Shown here piece after piece: positions 1 to 5,632 of a stretch of DNA of 7,202 nucleotides. Both the position numbers and the translations under genes were made by a program. The DNA is from Acidobacteriaceae bacterium. GTDB taxonomy: Bacteria; Acidobacteriota; Terriglobia; Terriglobales; Acidobacteriaceae. The stretch's first letter is position 1, and each line of letters opens with the position of its first letter. The stretch covers positions 1-7,202 of the forward strand of contig PLKY01000314.1 of NCBI GenBank assembly GCA_003140785.1. The letters run 5' to 3'. Below the pieces are notes generated by a model. It saw only the letters and a list, made by a program, of their open reading frames with translations. It had not been told where the DNA came from and searched no databases.

Positions 1-177
1 GCCGCCGTCGTTCCCGACCCCGTCACCGGCACAGTAACGCCCGGGCGGACCATCGAGAAGACATACCGGCTGGAAGGCAATCTTGTCCGCCGTATCCAGC
101 CTCCAGGCAGCCATGATGAGCCCGAAGCGCATCCGGTTGTCGAGGACAAAAAAGCCAAGAAGGGCAAGAAGAGGTAG
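1..177 (+). CDS. C-terminal end of an unrecognised protein (partial)
   Basis: Frame 1 is open from the window edge to TAG at 175-177, giving the last 58 residues of a protein whose start lies outside. The visible part begins AAVVPDPVTGTVTPGRTIEK, continues through a short segment with YRLEGNLVRR, and ends in a charged tail (DKKAKKGKKR). The basic tail looks disordered and could contact nucleic acid, membrane lipid or peptidoglycan, but nothing shown decides which. Third codon positions are mostly G or C, as in the genes nearby, which supports real coding. I do not recognise the family. The gene converges on the aminotransferase, with 46 bases between their stop codons. Confidence 0.6.
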   Translation, partial: AAVVPDPVTGTVTPGRTIEKTYRLEGNLVRRIQPPGSHDEPEAHPVVEDKKAKKGKKR

Positions 178-197
178 CTCGCCCAGTCGCCCCCCAA

Positions 198-236
198 TTA
201 GGCATAGAGATCAGGCCTAAAGATCAGGCATAGAAC
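198..236. repeat. Short direct repeats at the aminotransferase 3' end
   Basis: AGGCATAGA occurs at 200-208 and 226-234 (26 bases apart), and AGATCAGGC at 208-216 and 221-229. The second AGGCATAGA copy overlaps the last codons and stop of the minus-strand aminotransferase. The pattern looks like a small local duplication of that gene end. A weak GCCT/AGGC stem is possible, but there is no T-run, so I do not call a terminator. Confidence 0.4.
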
Positions 237-1447
237 TGACGGATCGTCTCCACCACAGTCTGCTGCTCGTCGTCCCGAAGCTCCGGATAGATCGGCAACG
301 CCAGCACCTCGGCCGCCGCCGCTTCCGCGTGAGGGAAATCGCCCGCCTTGTACCCGAGATCCTTCAGTGCCGCCTGCAGATGGAGCGGCACCGGGTAATA
401 AATCTCGCTTCCGACCTTGTGCGCGGCAAGGTATTCGCGCAGCGCATCCCGCCGCGGAGCCCGAATGACGTACTGGTGGAAGACATGCGAGCCGCGCGGA
501 TCGGTCCAGGGCAGCACCAAACCCTCCTTCACCGTCGCGCCGCTCGCCGAAGCGACCAATCCCGCCCCCTGAAAGAGCTGATCGTAGCGGGCGGCGCGTT
601 CCCGGCGCTGCTGATTTCCCTCCGGCAAGTAGCGCAGCTTCACCTCGAGCACGGCCGCCTGGATCGCGTCGAGCCGCGAGTTCCAGCCCACCTCGTCGTG
701 GTAGTAGCGGCGAGTCATCCCGTGGCTTCGCAGAGAGCGTGCCCGCTCCGCGAGAGCGGCGTCCGACGTAGTCACCAGTCCCGCCTCCCCGAACGCGGCG
801 AGGTTCTTCGTAGGATAAAAACTGAAGGCGGCTGCCGCTCCCAGCGACCCGGCCGGAACGCCGTTCCACGATGCACCGAAAGCCTGGGCCGCGTCCTCCA
901 CCAGCAGAAGCTCGGGCCGCCCACTCTGGAGGGCGCGAAAGCCGTCAAAGTCCGCACATTGACCATACAGATGGACCGGCAGAATAGCCTTTACATCCCC
1001 CTCTGCACCAGTTCGGAGCACTGCATCCACCGACTCCGGCGACAGGTTGAACGTCCGCGGATCGATATCGGCGAAGACTACACGCGCTCCAGCATGGAGA
1101 ATCGAGCTCGCAGTGGCAAAAAAGGTGAACGGGGTCGTGACGACCGTATCGCCCTCACCGATCGCCCGAGAGCCCCGCGTACTATCGCCAATCCCCGCTG
1201 CCGCAAGTGCCAGCCAAAGCGCGTCGGTCCCGCTTCCGCATCCAACGGCAAAGGAGGTGGAGCAGGCCGCCGCCGCCGCCATCTCAAAGGCAGCAACGCG
1301 GGGGCCGAGAATGAATGTTTGCGAGTCGCAAACCTGGGTGATCGCATCAAGAATCTCCTGCCGGAGTGGGGCGTACTGGCGCGAAAAATCGAGCATCGGG
1401 ACGAGCTGCAAAACGGGCTTGGACACGAAAGCAATGGTACAACGCAT
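224..1447 (-). CDS. DegT/DnrJ/EryC1 family PLP-dependent sugar aminotransferase
   Basis: Fold-type I aminotransferases of this family transfer an amino group, usually from glutamate, to a keto-sugar nucleotide in the cytoplasm for surface polysaccharide or glycan synthesis. From the ATG at 1447 the protein has 407 residues. It shows VPMLDFSRQY near the N-terminus, GSGTDAL (about 71-77) for cofactor phosphate contacts, VEDAAQ (about 183-188) with the Asp that pairs with the pyridine nitrogen, SFYPTKN with the Schiff-base lysine near 214, WNSRLDAIQAAVL, and FHQYVIR then YYPVPLHLQ near the C-terminus. The last motifs resemble WbpE- and QdtB-like enzymes; the substrate cannot be read from sequence. 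The loop before GDTVVTTPF is about nine residues longer than is common. The frame extends to a TTG at 1483, but that codon lies upstream of the likely transcription start. A downstream ATG at 1396 is also possible. Confidence 0.9.
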   Translation of the reverse strand: MRCTIAFVSKPVLQLVPMLDFSRQYAPLRQEILDAITQVCDSQTFILGPRVAAFEMAAAAACSTSFAVGCGSGTDALWLALAAAGIGDSTRGSRAIGEGDTVVTTPFTFFATASSILHAGARVVFADIDPRTFNLSPESVDAVLRTGAEGDVKAILPVHLYGQCADFDGFRALQSGRPELLLVEDAAQAFGASWNGVPAGSLGAAAAFSFYPTKNLAAFGEAGLVTTSDAALAERARSLRSHGMTRRYYHDEVGWNSRLDAIQAAVLEVKLRYLPEGNQQRRERAARYDQLFQGAGLVASASGATVKEGLVLPWTDPRGSHVFHQYVIRAPRRDALREYLAAHKVGSEIYYPVPLHLQAALKDLGYKAGDFPHAEAAAAEVLALPIYPELRDDEQQTVVETIRQFYA

Positions 1448-1479
1448 GGCGTCGGAGACTTTTTGCACCTCTAATGCGT

Positions 1480-1512
1480 CCAATAGTATTGGCGCCTGTG
1501 GCCAGGAGTTAA
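1480..1512 (-). promoter_or_regulatory. Likely aminotransferase promoter with overlapping palindrome
   Basis: Read on the minus strand, TTAACT (1512-1507) and TACTAT (1488-1483) are separated by 18 bases, each matching the sigma-70 consensus at four of six positions. Transcription would start near 1476, leaving a leader of about 30 bases before the ATG at 1447. The -10 box lies inside the perfect 13-base palindrome CCAATAGTATTGG (1480-1492), which could be an operator or only a symmetric -10 region. No experimental support. Confidence 0.35.
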
Positions 1513-1563
1513 CACAGAGCGTCGCACGGATGCAGCACTTTCAAGCAGCAGACACTTGCGAAG

Positions 1564-1592
1564 TTGAAAATCAGACTCGATGCTCGTATTGT
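1564..1592 (+). promoter_or_regulatory. Likely hfq promoter
   Basis: TTGAAA (1564-1569, five of six consensus matches) and TATTGT (1587-1592, four of six) are separated by exactly 17 bases. A start near 1599 would give hfq a leader of about 100 bases, AT-rich with a T-run near 1659-1665. Hfq controls its own mRNA in other bacteria, so a long leader is plausible. A weaker pair, TTGCAT (1616-1621) and TACGCA (1639-1644), is an alternative. Confidence 0.4.
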
Positions 1593-1683
1593 GAACAGGC
1601 TTGTTAATTTTGTGTTTGCATTGAATTGAGCGTCCAGTTACGCAAGATCCAGCGTTACTTTTTTTCAGACAACGATCCATACG

Positions 1684-1689
1684 AAGGAG
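1684..1689 (+). promoter_or_regulatory. hfq ribosome binding site
   Basis: AAGGAG lies 10 bases before the ATG at 1700 and fixes the hfq start. It is one of the two clearest Shine-Dalgarno sites in the window. Confidence 0.75.
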
Positions 1690-1699
1690 ATCGGCACCA

Positions 1700-2008
1700 A
1701 TGGAATCAAAGCCGGCACAGAATATTCAGGACACCTTCCTGAATACCGTTCGCAAAGACAAAACTCCGATCACGATTTATCTGGTCAGCGGCGTCAAGTT
1801 GACTGGAAAGATCCGCTCCTTCGACAAGTACTCGGTGCTGCTTGAAAACAACAGCCAGGAGCAGTTGATCTTCAAACACGCCATTTCCACCGTTGTCAGC
1901 AACCGGAGCGTGCTCCATACGGCGGAGCATCGTCCCACGGTTGGGCACACGGGTCTTGGGCCGTCCGCGGTCCCGACGCCGACCGCGGCAGCGGCAGAGC
2001 AGCGCTAG
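1700..2008 (+). CDS. hfq: RNA chaperone Hfq
   Basis: Hfq is an Sm-like protein that forms hexameric rings and pairs small RNAs with mRNAs. The 102-residue product has the full Sm core at about residues 8-72: QDTFLNTVRKDKTPITIYLV, then the strands around KLTGKIRSFDKYSVLLEN (Sm1), then FKHAISTVV (Sm2). Q10 matches E. coli Q8 and K59-H60 match K56-H57 of the proximal uridine pocket; F58 replaces Tyr55. The rim patch is RKDK instead of RRER, so it stays basic. After about residue 72 comes a His/Pro/Ala/Thr-rich tail that looks disordered. An AAGGAG site supports the start. hflX follows on the same strand, as in many bacteria, but miaA, the usual upstream partner in enterobacteria, is absent here. 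Confidence 0.97.
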   Translation: MESKPAQNIQDTFLNTVRKDKTPITIYLVSGVKLTGKIRSFDKYSVLLENNSQEQLIFKHAISTVVSNRSVLHTAEHRPTVGHTGLGPSAVPTPTAAAAEQR

Positions 2009-2050
2009 GCTGACTTGGCAGAAGTTGAAGAGGGTGTGATCGACCGCCCC

Positions 2051-2056
2051 AGGAAG
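2051..2056 (+). promoter_or_regulatory. hflX ribosome binding site deciding the start
   Basis: AGGAAG lies six bases before the ATG at 2063. The open frame reaches back to a TTG at 2015, but no good site precedes that codon. This favours 2063 as the hflX start. Confidence 0.55.
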
Positions 2057-2062
2057 ACTGAC

Positions 2063-3526
2063 ATGCACGGAAGGCGTTTCCAGCTGCCTGGAAATCAGGC
2101 AACGGAGCCGCATGGCACCGGTGTGCGGCCGGAGCGCGCCGTTCTTGTCGGGGTCGAATTCACTGGCCGCTCGGCAAAGAACCGCGTTGGCCTAGCGGCT
2201 GCTCGTCTGGCCGCGTCGCGGCGCGTCGCAGAGTCGGAGGATAGTGACGCGGATCCGCACGCATTGGAAGAAGAGGGCGCTGAGCCGGGGCTCGCGCCTG
2301 AGGCAAGTTTTGGAACCGACGAATCTCTGGCGGAGTTTCGCGAGCTGGTGGGTAGCGCCGGTGCCCAGGTCGTGGCGGAGCTGCTCCAGCGGCGTCCGCG
2401 GCCCGATCCGGCTACGCTTGTGGGCGCAGGCAAAGTGGAAGAGATTGCCGGAGTCGCTGCATCGACCGAAGCCGACCTGGTGCTCTTCGATCACGATCTT
2501 TCGCCGACGCAGTTGCGCAACCTTGAGGCTGCATTGCCGTGCCGCGTGCTCGACCGCACGCAGCTTATTTTGGACATTTTTGCGCGCCACGCGCGCACCC
2601 GCGAAGGCCAGCTGCAGGTGGAGCTGGCGCAGCTCGAATACATGCTGCCACGGCTCACGGGGCGGGGTAAAGCCATGTCGCAGCTGGGCGGCGGCATCGG
2701 CACGCGCGGGCCCGGCGAAACGCAGCTGGAGACTGACCGGCGCAAGATTCAGCGCCGGATCGATCAGGTCAAAATTGATTTGGAGTCGGTGCGGCGTGTT
2801 CGGCGCCAGCAGCGGCAGCGCCGCGAATCGACGCCTGTGCCGACGGTGGCGCTGGTGGGCTACACCAACGCCGGCAAGAGCACGCTGTTCAATTGCCTCA
2901 CGGGCGCTCATGTTCTGCAGTCGTCGCGCATGTTTGCCACACTCGATCCAAAATTGCGAGCTGTCGACCTGCCGAGTCATCGCAAGGTGCTCCTGTCCGA
3001 CACTGTGGGCTTCATCCGCAATCTGCCACACACGCTGGTGACCAGCTTTCGCGCCACGCTTGAGGAAGTGGAGCAAGCTGAGGTGCTGCTCCATGTGCGC
3101 GACGCGGCATCCAGCTACGGTGCTGAACAGAAGGAGCAAGTGGAGAAGGTGCTGGGCGAACTGGACGCGCTGAAGAAGCCGCGCATTGAAGTGCTGAATA
3201 AGATCGATCTGCTTACGGAACACGAACGCGCCGGGCTTGCCTCTCGAAACGAGGTGCTTGTCTCCGCCCGCACGGGCGAGGGCATGGACGCGCTGCTCAC
3301 TGCGATCGACGAGGCTTTGCATTCCGATCCGGTGATCGAAGCGGAACTGACGGTTCCGCAACAGGAGGGCGCGGTGCTGGCTGCTATCGAGGCGGGCATG
3401 GTGATCCACAGCCGGGAATACGAAGGCGATCTTGTACGGCTGTCGGTCAGCGGGCCAGCGTCGCTTATCGGCAGGCTACGCGCCTATCGCTTGCGGCCTG
3501 CAGAAGCTGTGGGCGAGGTTGACTGA
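2063..3526 (+). CDS. hflX: Ribosome-associated GTPase HflX
   Basis: HflX binds the 50S subunit and splits or rescues stalled ribosomes under stress, using GTP. From ATG 2063 the product has 487 residues. The N-terminal HflX domain begins at RAVLVGVEFT (about 25) and carries a long acidic insertion (about 55-90, rich in E and D). The signature GGGIGTRGPGETQLETDRR lies at 209-227, followed by a basic helical linker. The G domain shows G1 GYTNAGKST (266-274), switch I MFATLDPKLR (290-299), G3 DTVGFI (313-318), G4 NKID (379-382) and G5 SAR (401-403). A short C-terminal domain follows. All nucleotide-binding motifs are intact, so the GTPase should be active. The segment LLHVRDAAS has Arg where Val or Ile is more usual. 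The gene sits 54 bases after hfq, probably in one transcript; a TTG start at 2015 would leave 6 bases. Confidence 0.96.
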   Translation: MHGRRFQLPGNQATEPHGTGVRPERAVLVGVEFTGRSAKNRVGLAAARLAASRRVAESEDSDADPHALEEEGAEPGLAPEASFGTDESLAEFRELVGSAGAQVVAELLQRRPRPDPATLVGAGKVEEIAGVAASTEADLVLFDHDLSPTQLRNLEAALPCRVLDRTQLILDIFARHARTREGQLQVELAQLEYMLPRLTGRGKAMSQLGGGIGTRGPGETQLETDRRKIQRRIDQVKIDLESVRRVRRQQRQRRESTPVPTVALVGYTNAGKSTLFNCLTGAHVLQSSRMFATLDPKLRAVDLPSHRKVLLSDTVGFIRNLPHTLVTSFRATLEEVEQAEVLLHVRDAASSYGAEQKEQVEKVLGELDALKKPRIEVLNKIDLLTEHERAGLASRNEVLVSARTGEGMDALLTAIDEALHSDPVIEAELTVPQQEGAVLAAIEAGMVIHSREYEGDLVRLSVSGPASLIGRLRAYRLRPAEAVGEVD

Positions 3527-3567
3527 ACCGTCGCGAGGCATGGCCCGGTGCATGGCACACTAGAACT

Positions 3568-4155
3568 GTGAGCGACCAATCCTCTCGAGAGCCGACATCA
3601 TCGCCTGTGCCCGCGCCTTCCATTACAACCCTCTCGAGCCGCGAGATTTATCGCAACCGCTGGCTGCGGCTGCGCGAGGACCGGATCCTGCGATCCGATG
3701 GGAAAGAGGGCATCTACAGCGTTGTCGACAAGGACGAGTGCGCGATTATTTTGCCCATTGACCAGGGACGCGTGTGGCTAGTGGAGCAGTTTCGCTACAC
3801 CATTCAGGAGCGCGCCTGGGAGTTGCCGCAAGGCGGATGGGAAGAGGCGATCGTTGATCCAGAGGAACTGGCGCGCGGTGAGTTGAAAGAGGAGACGGGG
3901 CTGCACGCTGACCGGATGGTGTGCCTGGGTGCGCTTTGGATCGCGTATGGATTCGCGCGGCAGAAGCAGCATGTTTTTCTGGCATCGGGCCTGAAACAGG
4001 CAAAGACAGACCGCGACGCGGAGGAGCACGACCTTGTCGTACGCAGCTTCGCGATAGAGGACTTCGAGCGGATGATGCGCGAGGGCACGATTGCGGACGC
4101 GAGCACGCTCGCGGCCTGGGGGCTTTACCAGCTCTGGATGTCGGGCCAAAAGTAA
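3568..4155 (+). CDS. NUDIX hydrolase, ADP-ribose/nucleotide-sugar pyrophosphatase-like
   Basis: NUDIX enzymes cleave nucleoside diphosphates linked to another group, using Mg ions held by the Nudix helix. The 195-residue product starts at a GTG with no clear Shine-Dalgarno site, 41 bases after hflX. The first 25 residues are Ser/Pro-rich and probably disordered. The core shows SVVDKDECAIILPI, VWLVEQFRYTIQERAWELPQGG (about 69-90) and a Nudix-box region at 90-112 ending GELKEETGL. The paired glutamates E108-E109 and E105 are kept, but the consensus Arg (104) is Gly and the consensus upstream Glu (96) is Val. The EQFRY and WELPQGG segments resemble the ADP-ribose and GDP-mannose pyrophosphatase branch; the substrate is not determinable. 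Placement after hfq-hflX suggests co-transcription, not a shared reaction. Confidence 0.85.
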   Translation: MSDQSSREPTSSPVPAPSITTLSSREIYRNRWLRLREDRILRSDGKEGIYSVVDKDECAIILPIDQGRVWLVEQFRYTIQERAWELPQGGWEEAIVDPEELARGELKEETGLHADRMVCLGALWIAYGFARQKQHVFLASGLKQAKTDRDAEEHDLVVRSFAIEDFERMMREGTIADASTLAAWGLYQLWMSGQK

Positions 4156-4249
4156 CCGGCCCACCCCCAATTGCGCTTCAAGAAACATCAATGCTGATCG
4201 ATAGTAGAAAAGTGAGGATCGCAAACGATGCGGTCCATTGGAGCATTGC

Positions 4250-4354
4250 GTGGCGCGCACGCCCTCAAATCCCAGGCCGGAAGACGTGGACAAGGACTCG
4301 CATTGGGACCTGCGCGGGGACTCGCACGGCCAAGGGCGCGGGGGGCCGGACTGA
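4250..4354 (+). CDS. Possible small ORF, 34 residues, overlapping the next gene
   Basis: GTG 4250 opens a 34-codon frame ending in TGA 4352-4354, which shares its A with the ATG at 4354 (TGATG), a layout typical of translational coupling. TTGGAG (4238-4243) sits six bases before the GTG. The peptide contains SNPRPEDVDKDSHWDLRGD and is acidic and hydrophilic. In this frame 29 of 34 codons end in G or C, against 23 of 41 in the competing frame from ATG 4228. A six-G run at 4340-4345 could move the reader by -1 into the downstream frame, so this may instead be the true N-terminus of the next gene separated by a frameshift or a sequencing indel. I do not recognise the peptide. Confidence 0.35.
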   Translation: MARTPSNPRPEDVDKDSHWDLRGDSHGQGRGGPD

Positions 4355-4830
4355 TGGAGAGCCTGTGCGCGGCGGGTGAATTTGTGCGGGCGCTTCGGGT
4401 GAAGTTGCGCTTTGGGGAACTGACGCGTGCGCCGCTGGGCCTTCTTCGCCTGCAGATAACGGAGACGGACGTGGAATGCGATCTGCTGGCAAGGGACGCG
4501 GATCGTTGGGATGCGGGACTTTCGGGCAAGGTGCGGCAGAGGAACGAGGCGCAGCAGGCGTTGCACGATGCGATCCAGGTGCGGGCCTTGCTCTTCCAGA
4601 CCCTGCGGGGGCTGGATCGAGGCGAATTAAGGATTTATCGCGAGACGCAGAGCGGGCGCGAGCTGATTGCGGCAGGCCGCGTGGAGCGCAGAGATCGAGT
4701 AGCCCGCAACGTGCGGTCGCTGGCAATGCGTGCCAAACTTCTCGGTTTCCGATTCGCTTTCGAGGATGACGTGCTGTTGCGGATGGCTCCGGAACCGTAC
4801 AAGGGCGGCGGGTGGTCTCCCGCCGGGTAG
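4354..4830 (+). CDS. Conserved-looking protein of unknown function
   Basis: The 158-residue product from ATG 4354 begins MESLCAAGEFVRALRVKLRF and reads as a soluble alpha/beta protein: a strand-rich start (LLRLQITETDVECDLLAR), a helix (NEAQQALHDAIQVRALLFQT), then strands (ELRIYRETQSGRELIAAGRV) and a conserved-looking VRSLAMRAKLLGFRF near the end. There is no signal peptide or membrane segment. Coding quality rises sharply at about 4354. The frame stays open back to ATG 4228, which has a fair GAGGA site, but the added 42 residues are low-complexity Arg/Gly/Ala with poor third-position bias, so I prefer 4354. I do not recognise a named family, though the pattern resembles uncharacterised Acidobacteriota proteins. 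It follows the NUDIX gene by about 200 bases, so it may have its own promoter. Confidence 0.6.
   Translation: MESLCAAGEFVRALRVKLRFGELTRAPLGLLRLQITETDVECDLLARDADRWDAGLSGKVRQRNEAQQALHDAIQVRALLFQTLRGLDRGELRIYRETQSGRELIAAGRVERRDRVARNVRSLAMRAKLLGFRFAFEDDVLLRMAPEPYKGGGWSPAG
4807..4824 (+). other. Hairpin overlapping the end of the 4354-4830 gene
   Basis: GGCGGG (4807-4812) and CCCGCC (4819-4824) form a perfect six-base GC stem with a TGGTCT loop, just before the TAG at 4828-4830. No T-run follows, so it is not a classic terminator; it could stabilise the mRNA 3' end or be chance in GC-rich DNA. Confidence 0.3.
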
Positions 4831-4881
4831 AGACAATCGCGATGTCTCCGCTGCGATGCCCCAGGTCTGTCCGCTCATCCA

Positions 4882-4934
4882 CCATCGGTGATGGAGCTCG
4901 TGCGGCTCTTTCCAGGAGAAAAAGCCGCATAGCT
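4882..4934. terminator. Tandem hairpins in the convergent junction, possible bidirectional terminator
   Basis: Two adjoining inverted repeats lie between converging genes. The first is CCATC-GGT-GATGG (4882-4894). The second pairs TGCGGCT (4901-4907) with AGCCGCA (4923-4929), extended outside by AGCT/AGCT (4895-4898, 4931-4934) after a small bulge and inside by TTT/AAA. It lies about 50-100 bases after one stop codon and 36-75 bases after the other. No uridine tract follows on either strand, so termination is inferred from position and structure only. Confidence 0.35.
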
Positions 4935-4969
4935 CGCTGCTCGGCGGTGCTGCGGAGGACGGCTCCAGC

Positions 4970-5434
4970 CTACTCCCAGTGCGCCGTACGCTCCGCGTTG
5001 TCAACGATCTGATGGGCCCGATCGACGTGACCAATTGCCCGATCTCTCAAACCCCGCGATTCCGGCACGTCTTCCGCCCTTGACAAGTCGTTATGAGCTT
5101 TCCTTAGAAGCTCATTGGCCTTGCGAAAACGATTATGGGGACTGAGCGATGTATCAATCGGAAATGGATCGTTGAGTCCTTTGCCATCGTCAATGGCGGC
5201 TCGCTTGATCTCGTTGATTGCAGCATCGATCTCGCGAATCGCTTCCTCGTCATCGCGTTTGACTGGGCCCCAAGCCCAGTTATCGTGCAGGTAATGCCGG
5301 GCAGTGCGCAAATCGGTGAGTGCATGCAGGTAGGCGGGATGAGGTCCTGGGACCTGCTGTGCTTGCGTGGCATTGGGCGTAGCCAAAGCTACGACACCGA
5401 GAGCTAGAATCATCAAACGGAACTTCCCAATCAT
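4970..5434 (-). CDS. Secreted or periplasmic helical protein of unknown function
   Basis: The 154-residue product starts MIGKFRLMILALGVVALAT, a clear Sec signal peptide with likely cleavage after Ala25 (TQA|QQ). The mature part starts with HPAYLHALTDLRTARHYL, then DDEEAIREIDAAINEIKRA, then a loop with DDGKGLNDPFPIDTSL, then a second helical pair ending DRAIGHVDRAHQIVDNA and HWE. The two helical halves share AIxxhDxAxxxI spacing, suggesting an internal duplication. There is no cysteine after the signal, so it is not a lipoprotein, and no catalytic motif is visible. AAGGAG (5446-5441) six bases before the ATG fixes the start. A TATAAA box (5478-5473) is a possible -10 without a convincing -35. 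The HPAYLHALxDLRxAR pattern recalls small uncharacterised Acidobacteriota proteins; the role is unknown. Confidence 0.8.
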   Translation of the reverse strand: MIGKFRLMILALGVVALATPNATQAQQVPGPHPAYLHALTDLRTARHYLHDNWAWGPVKRDDEEAIREIDAAINEIKRAAIDDGKGLNDPFPIDTSLSPHNRFRKANELLRKAHNDLSRAEDVPESRGLRDRAIGHVDRAHQIVDNAERTAHWE

Positions 5435-5632
5435 CTTCTTCTCCTTGCCTGAAACTGGGTTTGAACTATGTTTTTATATACCCACCGTACCGCATACCGC
5501 AGTAAGTCGCGCCTTTTCCGTTGAAATGTCCTTGAATAGTTGGGTATGGAACTTACCGAGGTAATGCTCTTTGCTAAGCGGAAGCACGTCCAGTTATTTT
5601 CAAATGGCGCCAAGATTCCAATTCTCCGATCG
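5435..5632 (-). promoter_or_regulatory. Intergenic region upstream of the secreted protein gene
   Basis: This 198-base AT-richer gap separates the AAA ATPase stop from the secreted-protein start, both on the minus strand. It holds the AAGGAG site (5441-5446), the TATAAA-like -10 candidate (5473-5478) preceded on the minus strand by GGTA-containing repeats, and a perfect TTACC-GA-GGTAA inverted repeat (5553-5564) that could bind a regulator. No gene or T-run terminator is apparent. The signals suggest separate transcription of the small gene, but the promoter call is weak. Confidence 0.3.

Noticed and set aside
329..1474. Long + strand open frame of 381 residues opposite the aminotransferase
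   Set aside because: It is antisense to a gene with all family motifs, is Arg-rich without recognisable domains, and is a by-product of GC-rich codon bias.
1448..1483. TTG 1483 as the aminotransferase start
   Set aside because: It lies inside the predicted -10 box and adds residues before the usual family start; ATG 1447 fits better.
1640..1665. Terminator or attenuator in the hfq leader (ACGC...GCGT followed by a T-run)
   Set aside because: The stem is only four base pairs with an eight-base loop, too weak to support the call.
2015..2062. TTG 2015 as the hflX start
   Set aside because: No clear ribosome binding site precedes it, while ATG 2063 has AGGAAG six bases upstream.
2192..3409. 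Minus-strand open frame of 405 residues opposite hflX
   Set aside because: It is antisense to intact HflX motifs and has the His/Arg/Gln-rich composition of a shadow frame.
4228..4353. Start of the unknown gene at ATG 4228, with GAGGA nine bases upstream
   Set aside because: The ribosome site is fair, but the 42 added residues are low complexity and only 23 of 41 codons end in G or C, unlike the rest of the gene.
4265..4930. Minus-strand open frame of 221 residues
   Set aside because: Low-complexity Pro/Arg/Ala composition opposite a better + strand gene, and no ribosome binding site; it is also crossed by the junction hairpins.
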